Shown one piece after another: positions 8,828 through 17,985 of a stretch of 64,000 nt of DNA. The notes under the pieces were generated by a model that had not been told where the DNA came from, did no database searches, and worked only from the letters and a program-made list of their open reading frames with translations. Source of the stretch: Paraglaciecola chathamensis S18K6 (lineage in GTDB: Bacteria; Pseudomonadota; Gammaproteobacteria; Enterobacterales; Alteromonadaceae); contig BAEM01000006.1 of assembly GCA_000314955.1 (NCBI GenBank), forward strand, positions 62,001 through 126,000, written 5' to 3'. How positions within the stretch are numbered: position 1 is the stretch's first letter; the number at the start of each line of letters is the position of its first letter. A program made the translations under genes and the position numbers.

Positions 8828-10408
8828 TTAAACAAACGCGGTTGGAATATATAAACAAAAAGCAATCATGGCAGCGAACATACCAAGTAAAAGCACTATG
8901 TCTTTGGTGGTTAAAATAGACATAGCCTCCTGCCCTGAGGCACTGTGTTCTTCGCTTGGCTGATAGGTGAAAGGTTTAACTTTACTCATTACTACCGCCA
9001 TCACAATGGTCACTACAAAGCCGATGAAGTTCCACCAGAACCAGAATATTTCAGGAGCAATGAGCGAAATCAGTAGATTGAAAAGCACACCACTAATAAG
9101 ACCAATATTCACATGTAATCCTGACGTGCTCTTCGTCAGTACTGCCAATAAGAACACCGCTAGAATTGGGCCATAGAACAAAGAACCCACTTTGTTAATC
9201 GCTTCGATAATCGTAGGTGCAATGTTGCCCGCATACAGTGATAACACCAAGGTGATAGCACCCCACACTAAGCCCATATATTTGGCGAGTTTTAAATAAC
9301 CGCCCTGACTTAGCTCTTTATTGGTAATACGGCAGTAATCTTCAATAGTAACCGCTGACAAAGAGTTAATTGCCGAGCTAAGAGATGACATAGCAGCGGC
9401 CAAAATAGCCACAACCAATAAACCGATTAAGCCATGGGGTAAGTAGTTCAGAATGAACATCGGCATCATCCAATCCGGATTATCCGTTGGAATTTTTGCC
9501 ATAAAGCTTGGTTCAGTCATAGCCAGGGTGCCGACAATCAAACCTGAGAAGCAGTACAAAATAGTAATAGGGAAGCGAATAACGCCGTTGGCTAAAATCA
9601 TATAACGCAGGTTATCTGGATCTTTAGCCGACAATGCCCGTTGTGCTTGAGTTTGGTCACAACCATAATACGACGCGTAAAGCACCACACCACCGAAAAT
9701 CATTGGCCAGAAGCCAAAACCGTCACCACTGAAACCAAACGAATCGAATTTAACCGCTTGTAGGCGGTCGGTGTCTACGTTGGCAACAAATGCATCAACC
9801 CCACCTAGGTAGTATAAGCCGTAGCCGATACACGCTACCGTGCCTAAAATAATGATCACCATTTGAATGGCATCACCGTAAACTACTGCTTTCATACCAC
9901 CTTGCAGCGAATATAAAACGGTGATCACACCGGTTAATAAAATGGCTTGCCATGCTTCGATACCCATGGTGCCTTGCAGAATAAGAGACACTGCATAAAT
10001 CATAATGCCGGTAGCGAACGCCCGGCTAAATTGAAACACGATACTGATCAACACGCGGGTTGAGCGGCCAAAACGCACTTCTAAATAATCGTAAATACTG
10101 ACAATCCCAGCGCGATAAAGCTTGGGTAAAATAGTCGCAAGAAGCAGGATCATTGCTAAAGGCACGCCTAATTCATAAGACAGCCATTGCATTCCCCCAC
10201 CTTCACGCAACCCCACAAATGCGGGGGCAGAAATAAAACTAATAGCAGAAAGCTGAGTGGCCATGACCGACAACGCCAAGGGTTTCCAACCTAGACTTTT
10301 TCCACCCAGAAAGTAGTCACTTTTATTTGTCTGTTCTCGCAGCATAAATCCCATGACTAATAAAGCCACCAAATACAATGCAACAACCAAAAAATCTAGA
10401 GTATTCAT
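8828..10408 (-). CDS. Sodium:solute symporter (SSS/SGLT family)
   Basis: About 526 residues with roughly 13-14 membrane helices. Seen: SDYFLGGKSLGWKPLALSVMATQLSAISFI (the first part is the SSS signature) and the AAAMSSLSSAINSLSAVTIEDYCRI segment that carries Na+-site residues in this family. The ATG at 10408 was chosen (MNTLDFLVVALYLVAL); an in-frame GTG at 10420 is possible, and neither has a good ribosome site. SSS proteins import sugars, sialic acid, proline or organic acids with Na+. Given the neighbours, a mannosylglycerate-like solute or its sugar is the inferred cargo. Confidence 0.9.
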   Translation of the reverse strand: MNTLDFLVVALYLVALLVMGFMLREQTNKSDYFLGGKSLGWKPLALSVMATQLSAISFISAPAFVGLREGGGMQWLSYELGVPLAMILLLATILPKLYRAGIVSIYDYLEVRFGRSTRVLISIVFQFSRAFATGIMIYAVSLILQGTMGIEAWQAILLTGVITVLYSLQGGMKAVVYGDAIQMVIIILGTVACIGYGLYYLGGVDAFVANVDTDRLQAVKFDSFGFSGDGFGFWPMIFGGVVLYASYYGCDQTQAQRALSAKDPDNLRYMILANGVIRFPITILYCFSGLIVGTLAMTEPSFMAKIPTDNPDWMMPMFILNYLPHGLIGLLVVAILAAAMSSLSSAINSLSAVTIEDYCRITNKELSQGGYLKLAKYMGLVWGAITLVLSLYAGNIAPTIIEAINKVGSLFYGPILAVFLLAVLTKSTSGLHVNIGLISGVLFNLLISLIAPEIFWFWWNFIGFVVTIVMAVVMSKVKPFTYQPSEEHSASGQEAMSILTTKDIVLLLGMFAAMIAFCLYIPTAFV

Positions 10409-10473
10409 AATTTTATTCACATGTCTGCACGAACGTAAACCATACCGCTGGTGCTACTAAATTAAAAGAACGG

Positions 10474-10518
10474 TGAATAGTTGCCCACTGAGATATTTTC
10501 CAGTGGGCAAGCTATTCA
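10474..10518. terminator. Long hairpin between TonB receptor and symporter genes
   Basis: TTGCCCACTG and CAGTGGGCAA pair perfectly, extended by TGAATAG/CTATTCA with a one-base bulge (about 17 bp in all). On the minus strand, the direction of transcription, it is followed by a short pyrimidine-rich tail (CCGTTCTTTT). It could partly terminate or process the receptor transcript and so set different expression for receptor and symporter. No long U-run is present. Confidence 0.6.
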
Positions 10519-10560
10519 ACCTAAATGGTGCAAGCAGGCACCCATACACACAAACTCATG

Positions 10561-13008
10561 TTAGAAATCATATCTTGCCGTTAAGCTCACGCGGCGCGGT
10601 AACACTGGGCGACCAATGAAGAAGTCTCCGCCTGATACCTGACTGTTGCCTTGGCGCGGCGAACCTTCAGTAATACCGTCAGTGTCGAACAAGTTCCACA
10701 CGCTAACGCCCACTCGTATTTGCTGGTCGTTATCTAGCTCGAAGGAGTAACCGGCGCTTAAGGTAGCAATAGTATGGCCGTCAAGCTCAACAGAGTTATC
10801 GTCGTTGGCATAAGCATCACCGAAGTAGCTCAAGCCTAAACGCGCATCAACAAACCCGTTGTTGTAAGACACTGCAAGGTTACCCGAGAACTCAGGCTGT
10901 CTTCTTGGCTGCTTACCCACGTTCGCACCTTCACTAAACTCAGCATGTTGATAAGTGATGTTACCTTCAAGGATCACTTCATCTGTCATATTCCAGCGAG
11001 TAATAATTTCAGCACCTGTGGTTTCAGTAGATTGCTGTTTAACCACTTCAAGCAAACCGCCAGAGCCGTCATTTTCAAAATCCACCGAGCGACGATTATC
11101 CAAGTTTGCCAAGAACAGAGACGCATCTATGTACAAATCTTTAGGGAAGTATTTGAAACCAATCGCGCCTAGGGTGATATCTTCGCCCTCATAGCTTTGT
11201 GGCTCGCCATTATCGTTAAAAGTGATACTTCTGATTTGTGGGAAGAAATACCCTCTTGAAGCATTGGCATAAAGGTTAATGTCTTGGTCGTCCAACTTGT
11301 ACAACAATGCTGCTGAGAACGCCGCTTCTGTGGTTCCCACTTCACCGTAGGTGAAACGCCCATTACCTGTGGTATTAACCTGTAAGTTTGGCGCTAAAGA
11401 GGGGTCATCATTGACCACAACCACTTCACTGCCTTCTGACTTCGTTGTACCTTCTGCACGCTCAATACGCGCACCCACATCAATTGCCCATTGGTCATTT
11501 TCCATTTGGTCAGTGACGTAAAATGCCATGCGCTTGCTGGTCAAATCTTTGTTGGTATAACTAGTGCCTGGCCCTACAACGCCGTTTTTAGAATATTGAA
11601 CGGTTTCGCCCGCATCATTGGTGAATGATAAATCAACCAAGCGTGCATTTTCGCCATTGCTGAAATCAGCTAAATAGCTAGAAATAATGTTGTAATCCAT
11701 TTGCGATGAATTAATGAAGAAGGTACCAATGTTCACCGTGTGGTCGAAACCACCAGCTTCTAACTCGCCAGTTAGGTTGAACTCAGTACTGAAGAAATCT
11801 CCGTCGCGCTGACGATCCAATAAACGGTTACCAAACAAGACGTAATCATCTGGTAAAGCATTGCCTGTTTCAGACCAAGTGTAGTTCGCTGTACCTAGGG
11901 CACTTAGTACGTCGCCGTTCGCCGTACGGCCTAGGTTATTCACATACCCTTCTTGGGTTTCAGGTGTGTTGGCAATACCGTCACCATCCAAGAACAAGTT
12001 GAACTGGTGATCATAACTGCCGACTTTGGCTTTACCTGCTAAACGCCAGTTATCCGTTAAGTCTTTTTCAAAATCAACGCCGAATGAGCCACCTTCGGTT
12101 TTCACCCCATCGCGGATCGGTGATTCATAAACGCCGTCAGCGGTTTGATAGCTCAAGTCTGCTGCTGCAACAGTTTGTGCAACGTAAACGGTCTCGCCGT
12201 CATTACCGGTCAAGCGCTCGCGGCTATCGCCTTCAAGTGGTAAAGGCAGGAAGAACTGAACTTGGTCATCGATCATTTGACCGTGAAATGTAATATGGCC
12301 ATCGTCGAATTCTTTACGAATGTTACCTCTAAGTTGGTAACCCTTGGTTTCTAAACCTGTTTCTAAAGGGCCTTCATCATAACGATAGAAACCAGAAATC
12401 GCGTAATAGAGGTTTTCATCGCTAGAAAGCGCACCACTGTTAAAGAAGTCTGTTCTAACACGACCTTCTTCGGCCACTTCTACTTGCACTGTGGTTTCTG
12501 GATCATCACTGCCCTTACGAGAAATATAGTTAATGATGCCAGCCACTGAACCTGGTCCAAACAAGTTAGATACACCACCACCGACATACTCAACTCTTTC
12601 GATGCCAATGTCAGGACGGTAGTAAACATCTTGTGCCGATGATGTCATGCCAGATTGAAAGGCAGGCATGCCGTCATAGTTAAGTGGGGTGAATTGAAAT
12701 TGCCCGCCAGAAGGTAAGCCGCGAACGAATGCGTTAGTCGCTACTTCACCACCGCCACCTTCTACTTTAATACCGGGAACACTCATGAGTATGTCAGCTT
12801 GACTTGAGAAGCCAGTATTCGCTATTTGCTCCTTGCCAATCAGCGTGGTCTTCGCTGGGGTGTCGGCTTCCGTACGTGCAACGCTAGAACCGGTAACAAT
12901 AATGTTTTCATATTCGTCATTATCAGGGGTTTCTGTGTTTGCTTCTTGAGCCATTAAGGGCGTAGCAAATAATATCGAAACTGCGCAGGCAATAGGTGTC
13001 ATTTTCAT
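10561..13008 (-). CDS. TonB-dependent outer-membrane receptor, probable carbohydrate/osmolyte type
   Basis: About 815 residues. The start is set at the ATG at 13008 because GGAG lies 6 nt upstream; a longer frame from a TTG only adds four residues. A signal peptide (MKMTPIACAVSILFATPLMA) precedes a TonB-box-like acidic stretch (ENIIVTGSSVAR), a plug domain (about 45-170, with KGLPSGGQ-like and GVSNLFGPGSVAGIINYISRK) and a 22-strand barrel ending in the aromatic ARYDF. There are no siderophore-receptor features and it sits in a sugar-glycerate locus, so substrate uptake across the outer membrane for that pathway is inferred. It is divergent from the GH63 gene. Confidence 0.88.
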   Translation of the reverse strand: MKMTPIACAVSILFATPLMAQEANTETPDNDEYENIIVTGSSVARTEADTPAKTTLIGKEQIANTGFSSQADILMSVPGIKVEGGGGEVATNAFVRGLPSGGQFQFTPLNYDGMPAFQSGMTSSAQDVYYRPDIGIERVEYVGGGVSNLFGPGSVAGIINYISRKGSDDPETTVQVEVAEEGRVRTDFFNSGALSSDENLYYAISGFYRYDEGPLETGLETKGYQLRGNIRKEFDDGHITFHGQMIDDQVQFFLPLPLEGDSRERLTGNDGETVYVAQTVAAADLSYQTADGVYESPIRDGVKTEGGSFGVDFEKDLTDNWRLAGKAKVGSYDHQFNLFLDGDGIANTPETQEGYVNNLGRTANGDVLSALGTANYTWSETGNALPDDYVLFGNRLLDRQRDGDFFSTEFNLTGELEAGGFDHTVNIGTFFINSSQMDYNIISSYLADFSNGENARLVDLSFTNDAGETVQYSKNGVVGPGTSYTNKDLTSKRMAFYVTDQMENDQWAIDVGARIERAEGTTKSEGSEVVVVNDDPSLAPNLQVNTTGNGRFTYGEVGTTEAAFSAALLYKLDDQDINLYANASRGYFFPQIRSITFNDNGEPQSYEGEDITLGAIGFKYFPKDLYIDASLFLANLDNRRSVDFENDGSGGLLEVVKQQSTETTGAEIITRWNMTDEVILEGNITYQHAEFSEGANVGKQPRRQPEFSGNLAVSYNNGFVDARLGLSYFGDAYANDDNSVELDGHTIATLSAGYSFELDNDQQIRVGVSVWNLFDTDGITEGSPRQGNSQVSGGDFFIGRPVLPRRVSLTARYDF

Positions 13009-13051
13009 GGTGTTCTCCAACTCTTTTTAAGATGGTCAATGTCAATGGTGT

Positions 13052-13073
13052 GTTCGTCTTAGATGAAGCGAAC
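13052..13073. promoter_or_regulatory. Imperfect inverted repeat in the divergent receptor/GH63 promoter region
   Basis: GTTCG-T-CTT and AAG-CGAAC are complementary with one bulged base around a 5-nt centre. It lies between the divergent receptor and hydrolase genes, where an operator for the ROK regulator would be expected. Binding is inferred only from position and symmetry. Confidence 0.35.
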
Positions 13074-13138
13074 GTTTAACTAATGTTATTAATTTGTTAC
13101 TTCGAGATTGATTTAAACACACAAAAAAAACATTTACA

Positions 13139-13151
13139 ACCCATAATGGGT
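13139..13151. promoter_or_regulatory. 13-bp perfect palindrome upstream of the GH63 gene
   Basis: ACCCAT-A-ATGGGT is a perfect dyad 48 bp upstream of the GH63 start codon and inside the divergent intergenic region. It is a candidate operator; no regulator can be assigned from sequence alone. Confidence 0.35.
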
Positions 13152-13198
13152 GCTTTAAGATTCAATTATCGTCGATTAACCCAAAAAGAGCACCCGTT

Positions 13199-14494
13199 AT
13201 GACTACCAATGTAAATCAAGTACATGCTTTAGAGACTGCTGCATTAATCAAAAAAGCCCAAGAGACACTCGTCGCCAATGATTTAGGCGGTTACACAGTA
13301 CCGACTCATGGCTTGTACCCTTTTCAATGGAACTGGGACTCTGCTATTACAGCGTTAGGCTGGAAGCATTTCGACGAACCACGCGCTTGGCAGGAAATAG
13401 AAGTGTTATTCGATGGTCAGTGGGATAACGGCATGGTGCCACATATACTCTTCCATCAAGATTCAACCACTTACTTTCCTGGGCCAGACATTTGGGGCTC
13501 AGATAAGCGTGTTAAAAGCACCTCTATTTCACAGCCGCCTGTGGTAGCCACTGTGATGAAAGACATGCTAGATTCCGCCGACGACAAAGCCTTTGCGACT
13601 GAAAAGGTTAAATCGCTGTTCTCAAGCTTAGTTGACTATCACCTGTGGTGGTATAAAGAGCGCGATCCCCTGAATACCGGTTTAGTTGTGAGCTATCACC
13701 CGTGGGAATCAGGCATGGACAACAGCCCAGCCTGGGATGAAGCCCTTAATGATGTACCTTGCGTGGATTGGGAATATGAGCGTCGTGATTTAGGCCATGT
13801 AAATTCGGCTCAGCGCCCACATAAAAGTGAGTACGATCGTTTCCTTTTCTTGGTCGACTTCTTCAAAAAGCATAAATTCGACAGCGAAATTATCTTCAAC
13901 GAGTGCCCTTATAAGATAAACGACGTGGGTATCATCTCGATATTGCACCGAGGCAGTAAAGATATACTCGCTTTGGGTGAAACTTTAGGTATTGAAGATG
14001 CGCGCTTAGATGTTATCGCTCAGCGTATTGCGCTTACCGAAAGTGCGATTAACACCTTATGGTGCCCTGACGCCGAATATTTTTATTGCCGCAACGTATT
14101 AACCGACACGTTATGTAAAGTACGTACCTCGGCCGGTATGTTAACGGTGTTTGCTGGCTTGGCTGATGAAAAACAAAAAGACATTTTGAACAGCAAAGCT
14201 AAGCAGTGGAACGAAGCAAGTCAGTTTTGTATGGCCTCAACACACCCAGAAGAAAGCCGCTACGAGCCACAGCGCTATTGGCGCGGGCCTATCTGGTTGC
14301 ATATCAACTGGATGATCGCCCTAGGCTTTGAAGCAGAAGGCTTCCAAGAAACGGCTGATAAACTTCGAAACGATTGCCGCGCATTAGTCGATTTGTCAGG
14401 CTATTACGAATACTTCAACCCTGAAACGGGCGAAGGCTGTGGTGGTAAAGACTTCTCTTGGACTGCCGCTATCGCGTTGCACTGGTTGCTGTAA
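13199..14494 (+). CDS. GH63 glycosidase, mannosylglycerate/glucosylglycerate hydrolase type
   Basis: 431 residues, a single (alpha/alpha)6-barrel without signal peptide, so cytoplasmic. It has the hallmarks of the small GH63 hydrolases of Thermus (MGH) and Mycobacterium (GgH): GGYTVPTHGLYPFQWNWDSA at about 30-49, NGMVPHILFH (78-86), YFPGPDIWG, then PWESGMDNSP with the likely general-acid Asp174, and the C-terminal FNPETGEGCGG segment where the catalytic Glu sits in the family. Those enzymes split 2-O-alpha-hexosyl-D-glycerate into hexose plus D-glycerate. A glycerate kinase and a mannose isomerase nearby support mannosylglycerate as substrate. Sugar specificity (mannosyl versus glucosyl) is inference. 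Confidence 0.85.
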   Translation: MTTNVNQVHALETAALIKKAQETLVANDLGGYTVPTHGLYPFQWNWDSAITALGWKHFDEPRAWQEIEVLFDGQWDNGMVPHILFHQDSTTYFPGPDIWGSDKRVKSTSISQPPVVATVMKDMLDSADDKAFATEKVKSLFSSLVDYHLWWYKERDPLNTGLVVSYHPWESGMDNSPAWDEALNDVPCVDWEYERRDLGHVNSAQRPHKSEYDRFLFLVDFFKKHKFDSEIIFNECPYKINDVGIISILHRGSKDILALGETLGIEDARLDVIAQRIALTESAINTLWCPDAEYFYCRNVLTDTLCKVRTSAGMLTVFAGLADEKQKDILNSKAKQWNEASQFCMASTHPEESRYEPQRYWRGPIWLHINWMIALGFEAEGFQETADKLRNDCRALVDLSGYYEYFNPETGEGCGGKDFSWTAAIALHWLL

Positions 14495-14513
14495 AAGTAC
14501 CGAGGAGATATCA

Positions 14514-15728
14514 ATGATGAATGATAACCCAGCCTTTCATGATCCGGAGTTTTTAACCGGTCATATTAGCGACACGCTTAAATTTTATGAAAGCAACGTA
14601 GACGACCCCAACGGTGGCTTCTACCAAAACTTTTTAGACAATGGCGAGGTGTACGACAAAGGCACGCGCCATTTGGTTAGCTCTACACGTTTTGTGTTTA
14701 ATTACGCCCGCGCCTATCAAGAATACCGCACGCCTAAGTACCTAGAGCGGGTTAAATCTGGTATTGAATTTATTCGCCGCGCTCACTTTCGCCCTGAAAC
14801 AGGTGGCTATAACTGGTTGCTTGATGTGCAAAACGGTGACATCACAGTAAAAGACCAAACCAATCATTGCTATGGCTTTGCCTTCGTCATTTTAGCTTAC
14901 AGCTGGGCCTTACGCGCCGGAATTGAAGAAGCTCGCGAATTCCTAAATGAAACATGGAATACCATGGAGCAACACTTCTGGGACCCACAAGCCGGTTTAT
15001 ATAAAGACCAATGCAATAGCGATTTCAGCGTGTGCGATAACTACCGTGGGCAAAATGCCAACATGCACACCTGCGAAGCGTTAATTGCCGCCTATGAAGC
15101 CAGTGGCGAGCACCGTTTTCTTGAGCGCGCTACTGCCTTGGCTGACAAGATGACTAACCAACAGGCGGCCCTAATGGGTGGTTTGATTTGGGAGCATTAC
15201 GACCTTAACTGGCAAGTTGATCTTGAATACAACAAAGACGACCCGAAGAACCTGTTTCGTCCTTGGGGTTTTCAACCTGGCCACCAAACAGAATGGGCTA
15301 AGCTGTTGTTATTTATTGCCAAGCACGATGCCCAGCCTTGGCTTATCGAACGGGCCAAAGCCTTATTCGATGAATCACTTGCGGTCGCATGGGATAAAGA
15401 ACATGGCGGTATTTTTTATGGCTTTGCACCAGATATGAGCATTTGCGACAACGAAAAATACTTTTGGGTACAGGCAGAAACAATGTGCTGTGCAGCCTAT
15501 TTACACCATCATACTGGCGATGCTGCGTATCTAGACTGGTACAACAAAATTTGGCAATACTCGTGGCAGCACATGGTTGATCATCAATACGGTGCTTGGT
15601 TCAGAATACTGACCCACGACAATCAGAAAATAGATGAGCTAAAAAGCCCCATCGGTAAAACGGATTACCACACTATGGGCGCTTGTTACGATGTACTGGA
15701 GCTAATACGTCTTCACCCGATGGCGTAA
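14514..15728 (+). CDS. AGE-family D-mannose isomerase/2-epimerase
   Basis: 404 residues of the N-acylglucosamine 2-epimerase (alpha/alpha)6-barrel family, cytoplasmic. Start chosen at the first ATG of an ATG-ATG pair behind GAGGAGA; the open frame extends upstream into the GH63 gene but without reason to use it. Seen: RHLVSSTRFVFNYARAY (Arg59), the active-site-type QPGHQTEWAKLL (His257) and DYHTMGACYD (His386), matching the two catalytic histidines known from YihS/mannose isomerases. The inferred reaction is mannose to fructose. It follows the GH63 gene by 19 bp, an obvious two-gene operon. No fructokinase is encoded in the locus. Confidence 0.85.
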   Translation: MMNDNPAFHDPEFLTGHISDTLKFYESNVDDPNGGFYQNFLDNGEVYDKGTRHLVSSTRFVFNYARAYQEYRTPKYLERVKSGIEFIRRAHFRPETGGYNWLLDVQNGDITVKDQTNHCYGFAFVILAYSWALRAGIEEAREFLNETWNTMEQHFWDPQAGLYKDQCNSDFSVCDNYRGQNANMHTCEALIAAYEASGEHRFLERATALADKMTNQQAALMGGLIWEHYDLNWQVDLEYNKDDPKNLFRPWGFQPGHQTEWAKLLLFIAKHDAQPWLIERAKALFDESLAVAWDKEHGGIFYGFAPDMSICDNEKYFWVQAETMCCAAYLHHHTGDAAYLDWYNKIWQYSWQHMVDHQYGAWFRILTHDNQKIDELKSPIGKTDYHTMGACYDVLELIRLHPMA

Positions 15729-15769
15729 CAGCTTTATAAAAAATCACGCAAGCGTAAAAGAGCAGTACT

Positions 15770-15817
15770 AGCCTGCATGAAACACTCCCTCCCCTGGGGC
15801 TTCATGCGGGCTTTTTA
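15770..15817 (+). terminator. Intrinsic terminator after the GH63-isomerase operon
   Basis: AGCCTGCATGAA pairs with TTCATGCGGGCT (one G-U) around a C-rich loop and is followed by TTTTTATT. Confidence 0.85.
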
Positions 15818-15904
15818 TTGTATGCGACTCACACCTTGCAGCAAAAGATGTTGCTGTGCATTGCTAGCACTGCAAGGCACAGTGTGCACCTCACTCACTA
15901 AATT

Positions 15905-17281
15905 CTACACGCTAAACTTATCCCACGGCCCGCGAATGGCCAAGGTTTTAGTAGGTGAATAAAGATTAACAAATAACACTGAACCATCTGGTGAAAAACA
16001 CGCCCCAGCCAATTCAGTTTGCATGTGTAAACGGGCAAAATCGTACACTTCGCCTTGGGGAGTAACGCCGCGCAGGTGATTATCTACCACGTCTGTGTAC
16101 TGATCTTCGCACACCAAAAGATGACCGAACGGCGTAACGGTTAGGTTGTCACCGAAGTTATACAATGAAGCGTCTTCGCTTTGTAAGAACAACTGCAATC
16201 TGCCTGGTGCATCTTTCTCTTGCGCTTGGCCCTCAAAACTCGAAGGTTGATAACGCATAATCTGCCCTAACAGTTTGCCACCACCATTAGTGCAGCAAAA
16301 ATACAATTCGTTGTCTCCCCAATGGATCCCTTCGCCACGGGCAAATACTGCAGCCCCGTCTTTGTAGCCTCTTGCGCGTAAGTCATCTTCTGGGCTTTCT
16401 GGGTTATCTAGGTTTATCCACTGGGCTTGCATCCATTGTTGCAAGGGCATTTTGTCTGTTTCCCAGTTACGGGTATCGAAACCTTCGCTGCCGTCAACGT
16501 CTTTAAGCACCAGGGCTTGAAGCTGCCCACCTTGGGCTAGTTGGCCGCGCTGATTAGGAATAAAGCGATAAAACAAGCTGTCGCCGCGATCTTCCGTTAA
16601 GTACACAATACCCGTTCGTGGGTCGACCGCCGCCGCTTCATGATTAAAGCGCCCCATAGCGGTTAACGGTTCAGGTTTAATTAGCCCCTGTGCTGAGGCT
16701 GGTACTTCAAAAATATAACCATGGGCTTTAGTCACCCCCGAATCCGCTTTCATCACAGACTCTTCACAGGTTAACCATGTATTCCAAGGCGTTACACCAC
16801 CCGCACAATTTCGCACTGTGCCCACCAAGGTCAAGAATTGCTCTTCAAGGGTTTGCGTTTTCAGGTTATACACCAGCTTACTGGTGCCCCCAGGCAGGGC
16901 TACACCATCACTATTGTGATCATACGCCAAGCTGCTTTTGTGCTGCTGCAAGCTCTGCTCTGCGTTGGCTAAGTGCCGTGGATGCAGCTCATGATTACGA
17001 ATAAGTGCAACGCGCTCATCGTCTAAGGCGAAACAACCCATGCCATCGGCTCTATCTGGTACCGTGAAGCCATCAGCCATTTCATCACCCAATTTAGAAA
17101 TAACCTGATAAGTAAAGCCTGCGGGTAAATCCAGCATCTTGTTAGGGTCTGGTAGTAAAGGCCCAAAACCAGATGCACTGGCCAGCAAAGAAGCTGCGTT
17201 TACTTTTCCAAAATAACTTGCCGTTAAACCACCAAACGCCAACGCACTTGCGCCCAAAGTAAACTGTCTTCTTGTCACCAT
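15905..17281 (-). CDS. PhoX-like Tat-exported phosphatase (DUF839)
   Basis: 458 residues. The N-terminus carries a Tat signal (TRRQFTLG then a hydrophobic, Ala-rich stretch to about residue 30), so folded export to the periplasm is expected. The body is the DUF839/PhoX beta-propeller type: DGMGCFALDDERVALIRNHE, a GGVTPWNTWLTCEE motif (~160, the family's metal-site region), GRFNHEAAAVDPRTGIVYLTEDRGDSLFYRF, and EGIHWGDNELYFCCTNGGG. PhoX enzymes are Ca/Fe-dependent alkaline phosphomonoesterases; this shorter form may have another ester substrate. It stands alone between terminator-like sequences. Confidence 0.85.
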   Translation of the reverse strand: MVTRRQFTLGASALAFGGLTASYFGKVNAASLLASASGFGPLLPDPNKMLDLPAGFTYQVISKLGDEMADGFTVPDRADGMGCFALDDERVALIRNHELHPRHLANAEQSLQQHKSSLAYDHNSDGVALPGGTSKLVYNLKTQTLEEQFLTLVGTVRNCAGGVTPWNTWLTCEESVMKADSGVTKAHGYIFEVPASAQGLIKPEPLTAMGRFNHEAAAVDPRTGIVYLTEDRGDSLFYRFIPNQRGQLAQGGQLQALVLKDVDGSEGFDTRNWETDKMPLQQWMQAQWINLDNPESPEDDLRARGYKDGAAVFARGEGIHWGDNELYFCCTNGGGKLLGQIMRYQPSSFEGQAQEKDAPGRLQLFLQSEDASLYNFGDNLTVTPFGHLLVCEDQYTDVVDNHLRGVTPQGEVYDFARLHMQTELAGACFSPDGSVLFVNLYSPTKTLAIRGPWDKFSV

Positions 17282-17317
17282 AATCTTGCCTAAAACGTTG
17301 AAATGAACCTAAACATC

Positions 17318-17346
17318 AAATGTTATGTTATCACATAATAACATTT
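17318..17346. promoter_or_regulatory. Inverted repeat upstream of the PhoX-like gene
   Basis: AAATGTTAT and ATAACATTT are perfect 9-bp arms around 11 nt, about 37 bp before the gene's start codon. It is AT-rich and could be an operator or part of the promoter. It does not match the Pho-box consensus clearly. Confidence 0.35.
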
Positions 17347-17534
17347 ATATTGTTCGCTAATACTGTTAAAGCGTGATTATAAAAGGCGAATACCACAGCA
17401 ATATGACAAATAGGGTTAAACCCCAAGCGCGATAAAACGAAAAAAACGCCCGCGGTAAAACAACTACAACAATAAAACCAAATAACAGTGGAAAATGCGC
17501 TGTATTTCATTAGAATCAGCGCTCACAAAATGAA

Positions 17535-17611
<77 letters not shown>

Positions 17612-17799
17612 TCTCTATATTCTAAGATATCTATTACCTTACAAACTTATTACGCCTGTAAATTTATCACCATTGTGCACCCTGCCGAGGCGAACGCGTC
17701 CGTTCGACAAAATTGTCTGGAACAATTTTGGACATGCGCAGCATGGTCGCGAAGCGACGAAGCACATGGATGTGCTGAGCAATCCTCTCGGGTGCGCCA
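17612..17799 (+). repeat. tRNA-tail repeat, unit 1 (diverged)
   Basis: The first half (to about 17700) is unlike the other units, but hairpin 1 is kept at 17708-17730 with different bases (CAAAATTGT/ACAATTTTG), hairpin 2 is CATGC/GCATG, hairpin 3 GTCGC/GCGAC, and hairpin 4 at 17761-17776 is AGCACA/TGTGCT. It ends in the tRNA-like tail at 17785-17799. Confidence 0.8.
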
Positions 17800-17985
17800 T
17801 TATTCCTTCGATGATATAAAACCGCTCAAACCTGCATTCTCATTTAAATATATCCACCGAACGGACCCAAAAGGTGAGAGCCTCTGTGGTTCGACTAAAA
17901 CGTCGGGAACGTTTTAGGACAGCTTTAGCTGGTCGCGAAGCGACGACCGCCAAGGATGGTGGGAGCAATCCTCTCGGGTGCGCCA
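17800..17985 (+). repeat. tRNA-tail repeat, unit 2
   Basis: Hairpin 1 at 17895-17917 (CTAAAACGT/ACGTTTTAG), hairpin 2 CAGCT/AGCTG, hairpin 3 GTCGC/GCGAC, hairpin 4 at 17947-17962 (CCGCCA/TGGTGG), then the tail ending in CCA at 17985. Its first 60 bp are nearly identical to those of unit 3. Confidence 0.85.
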
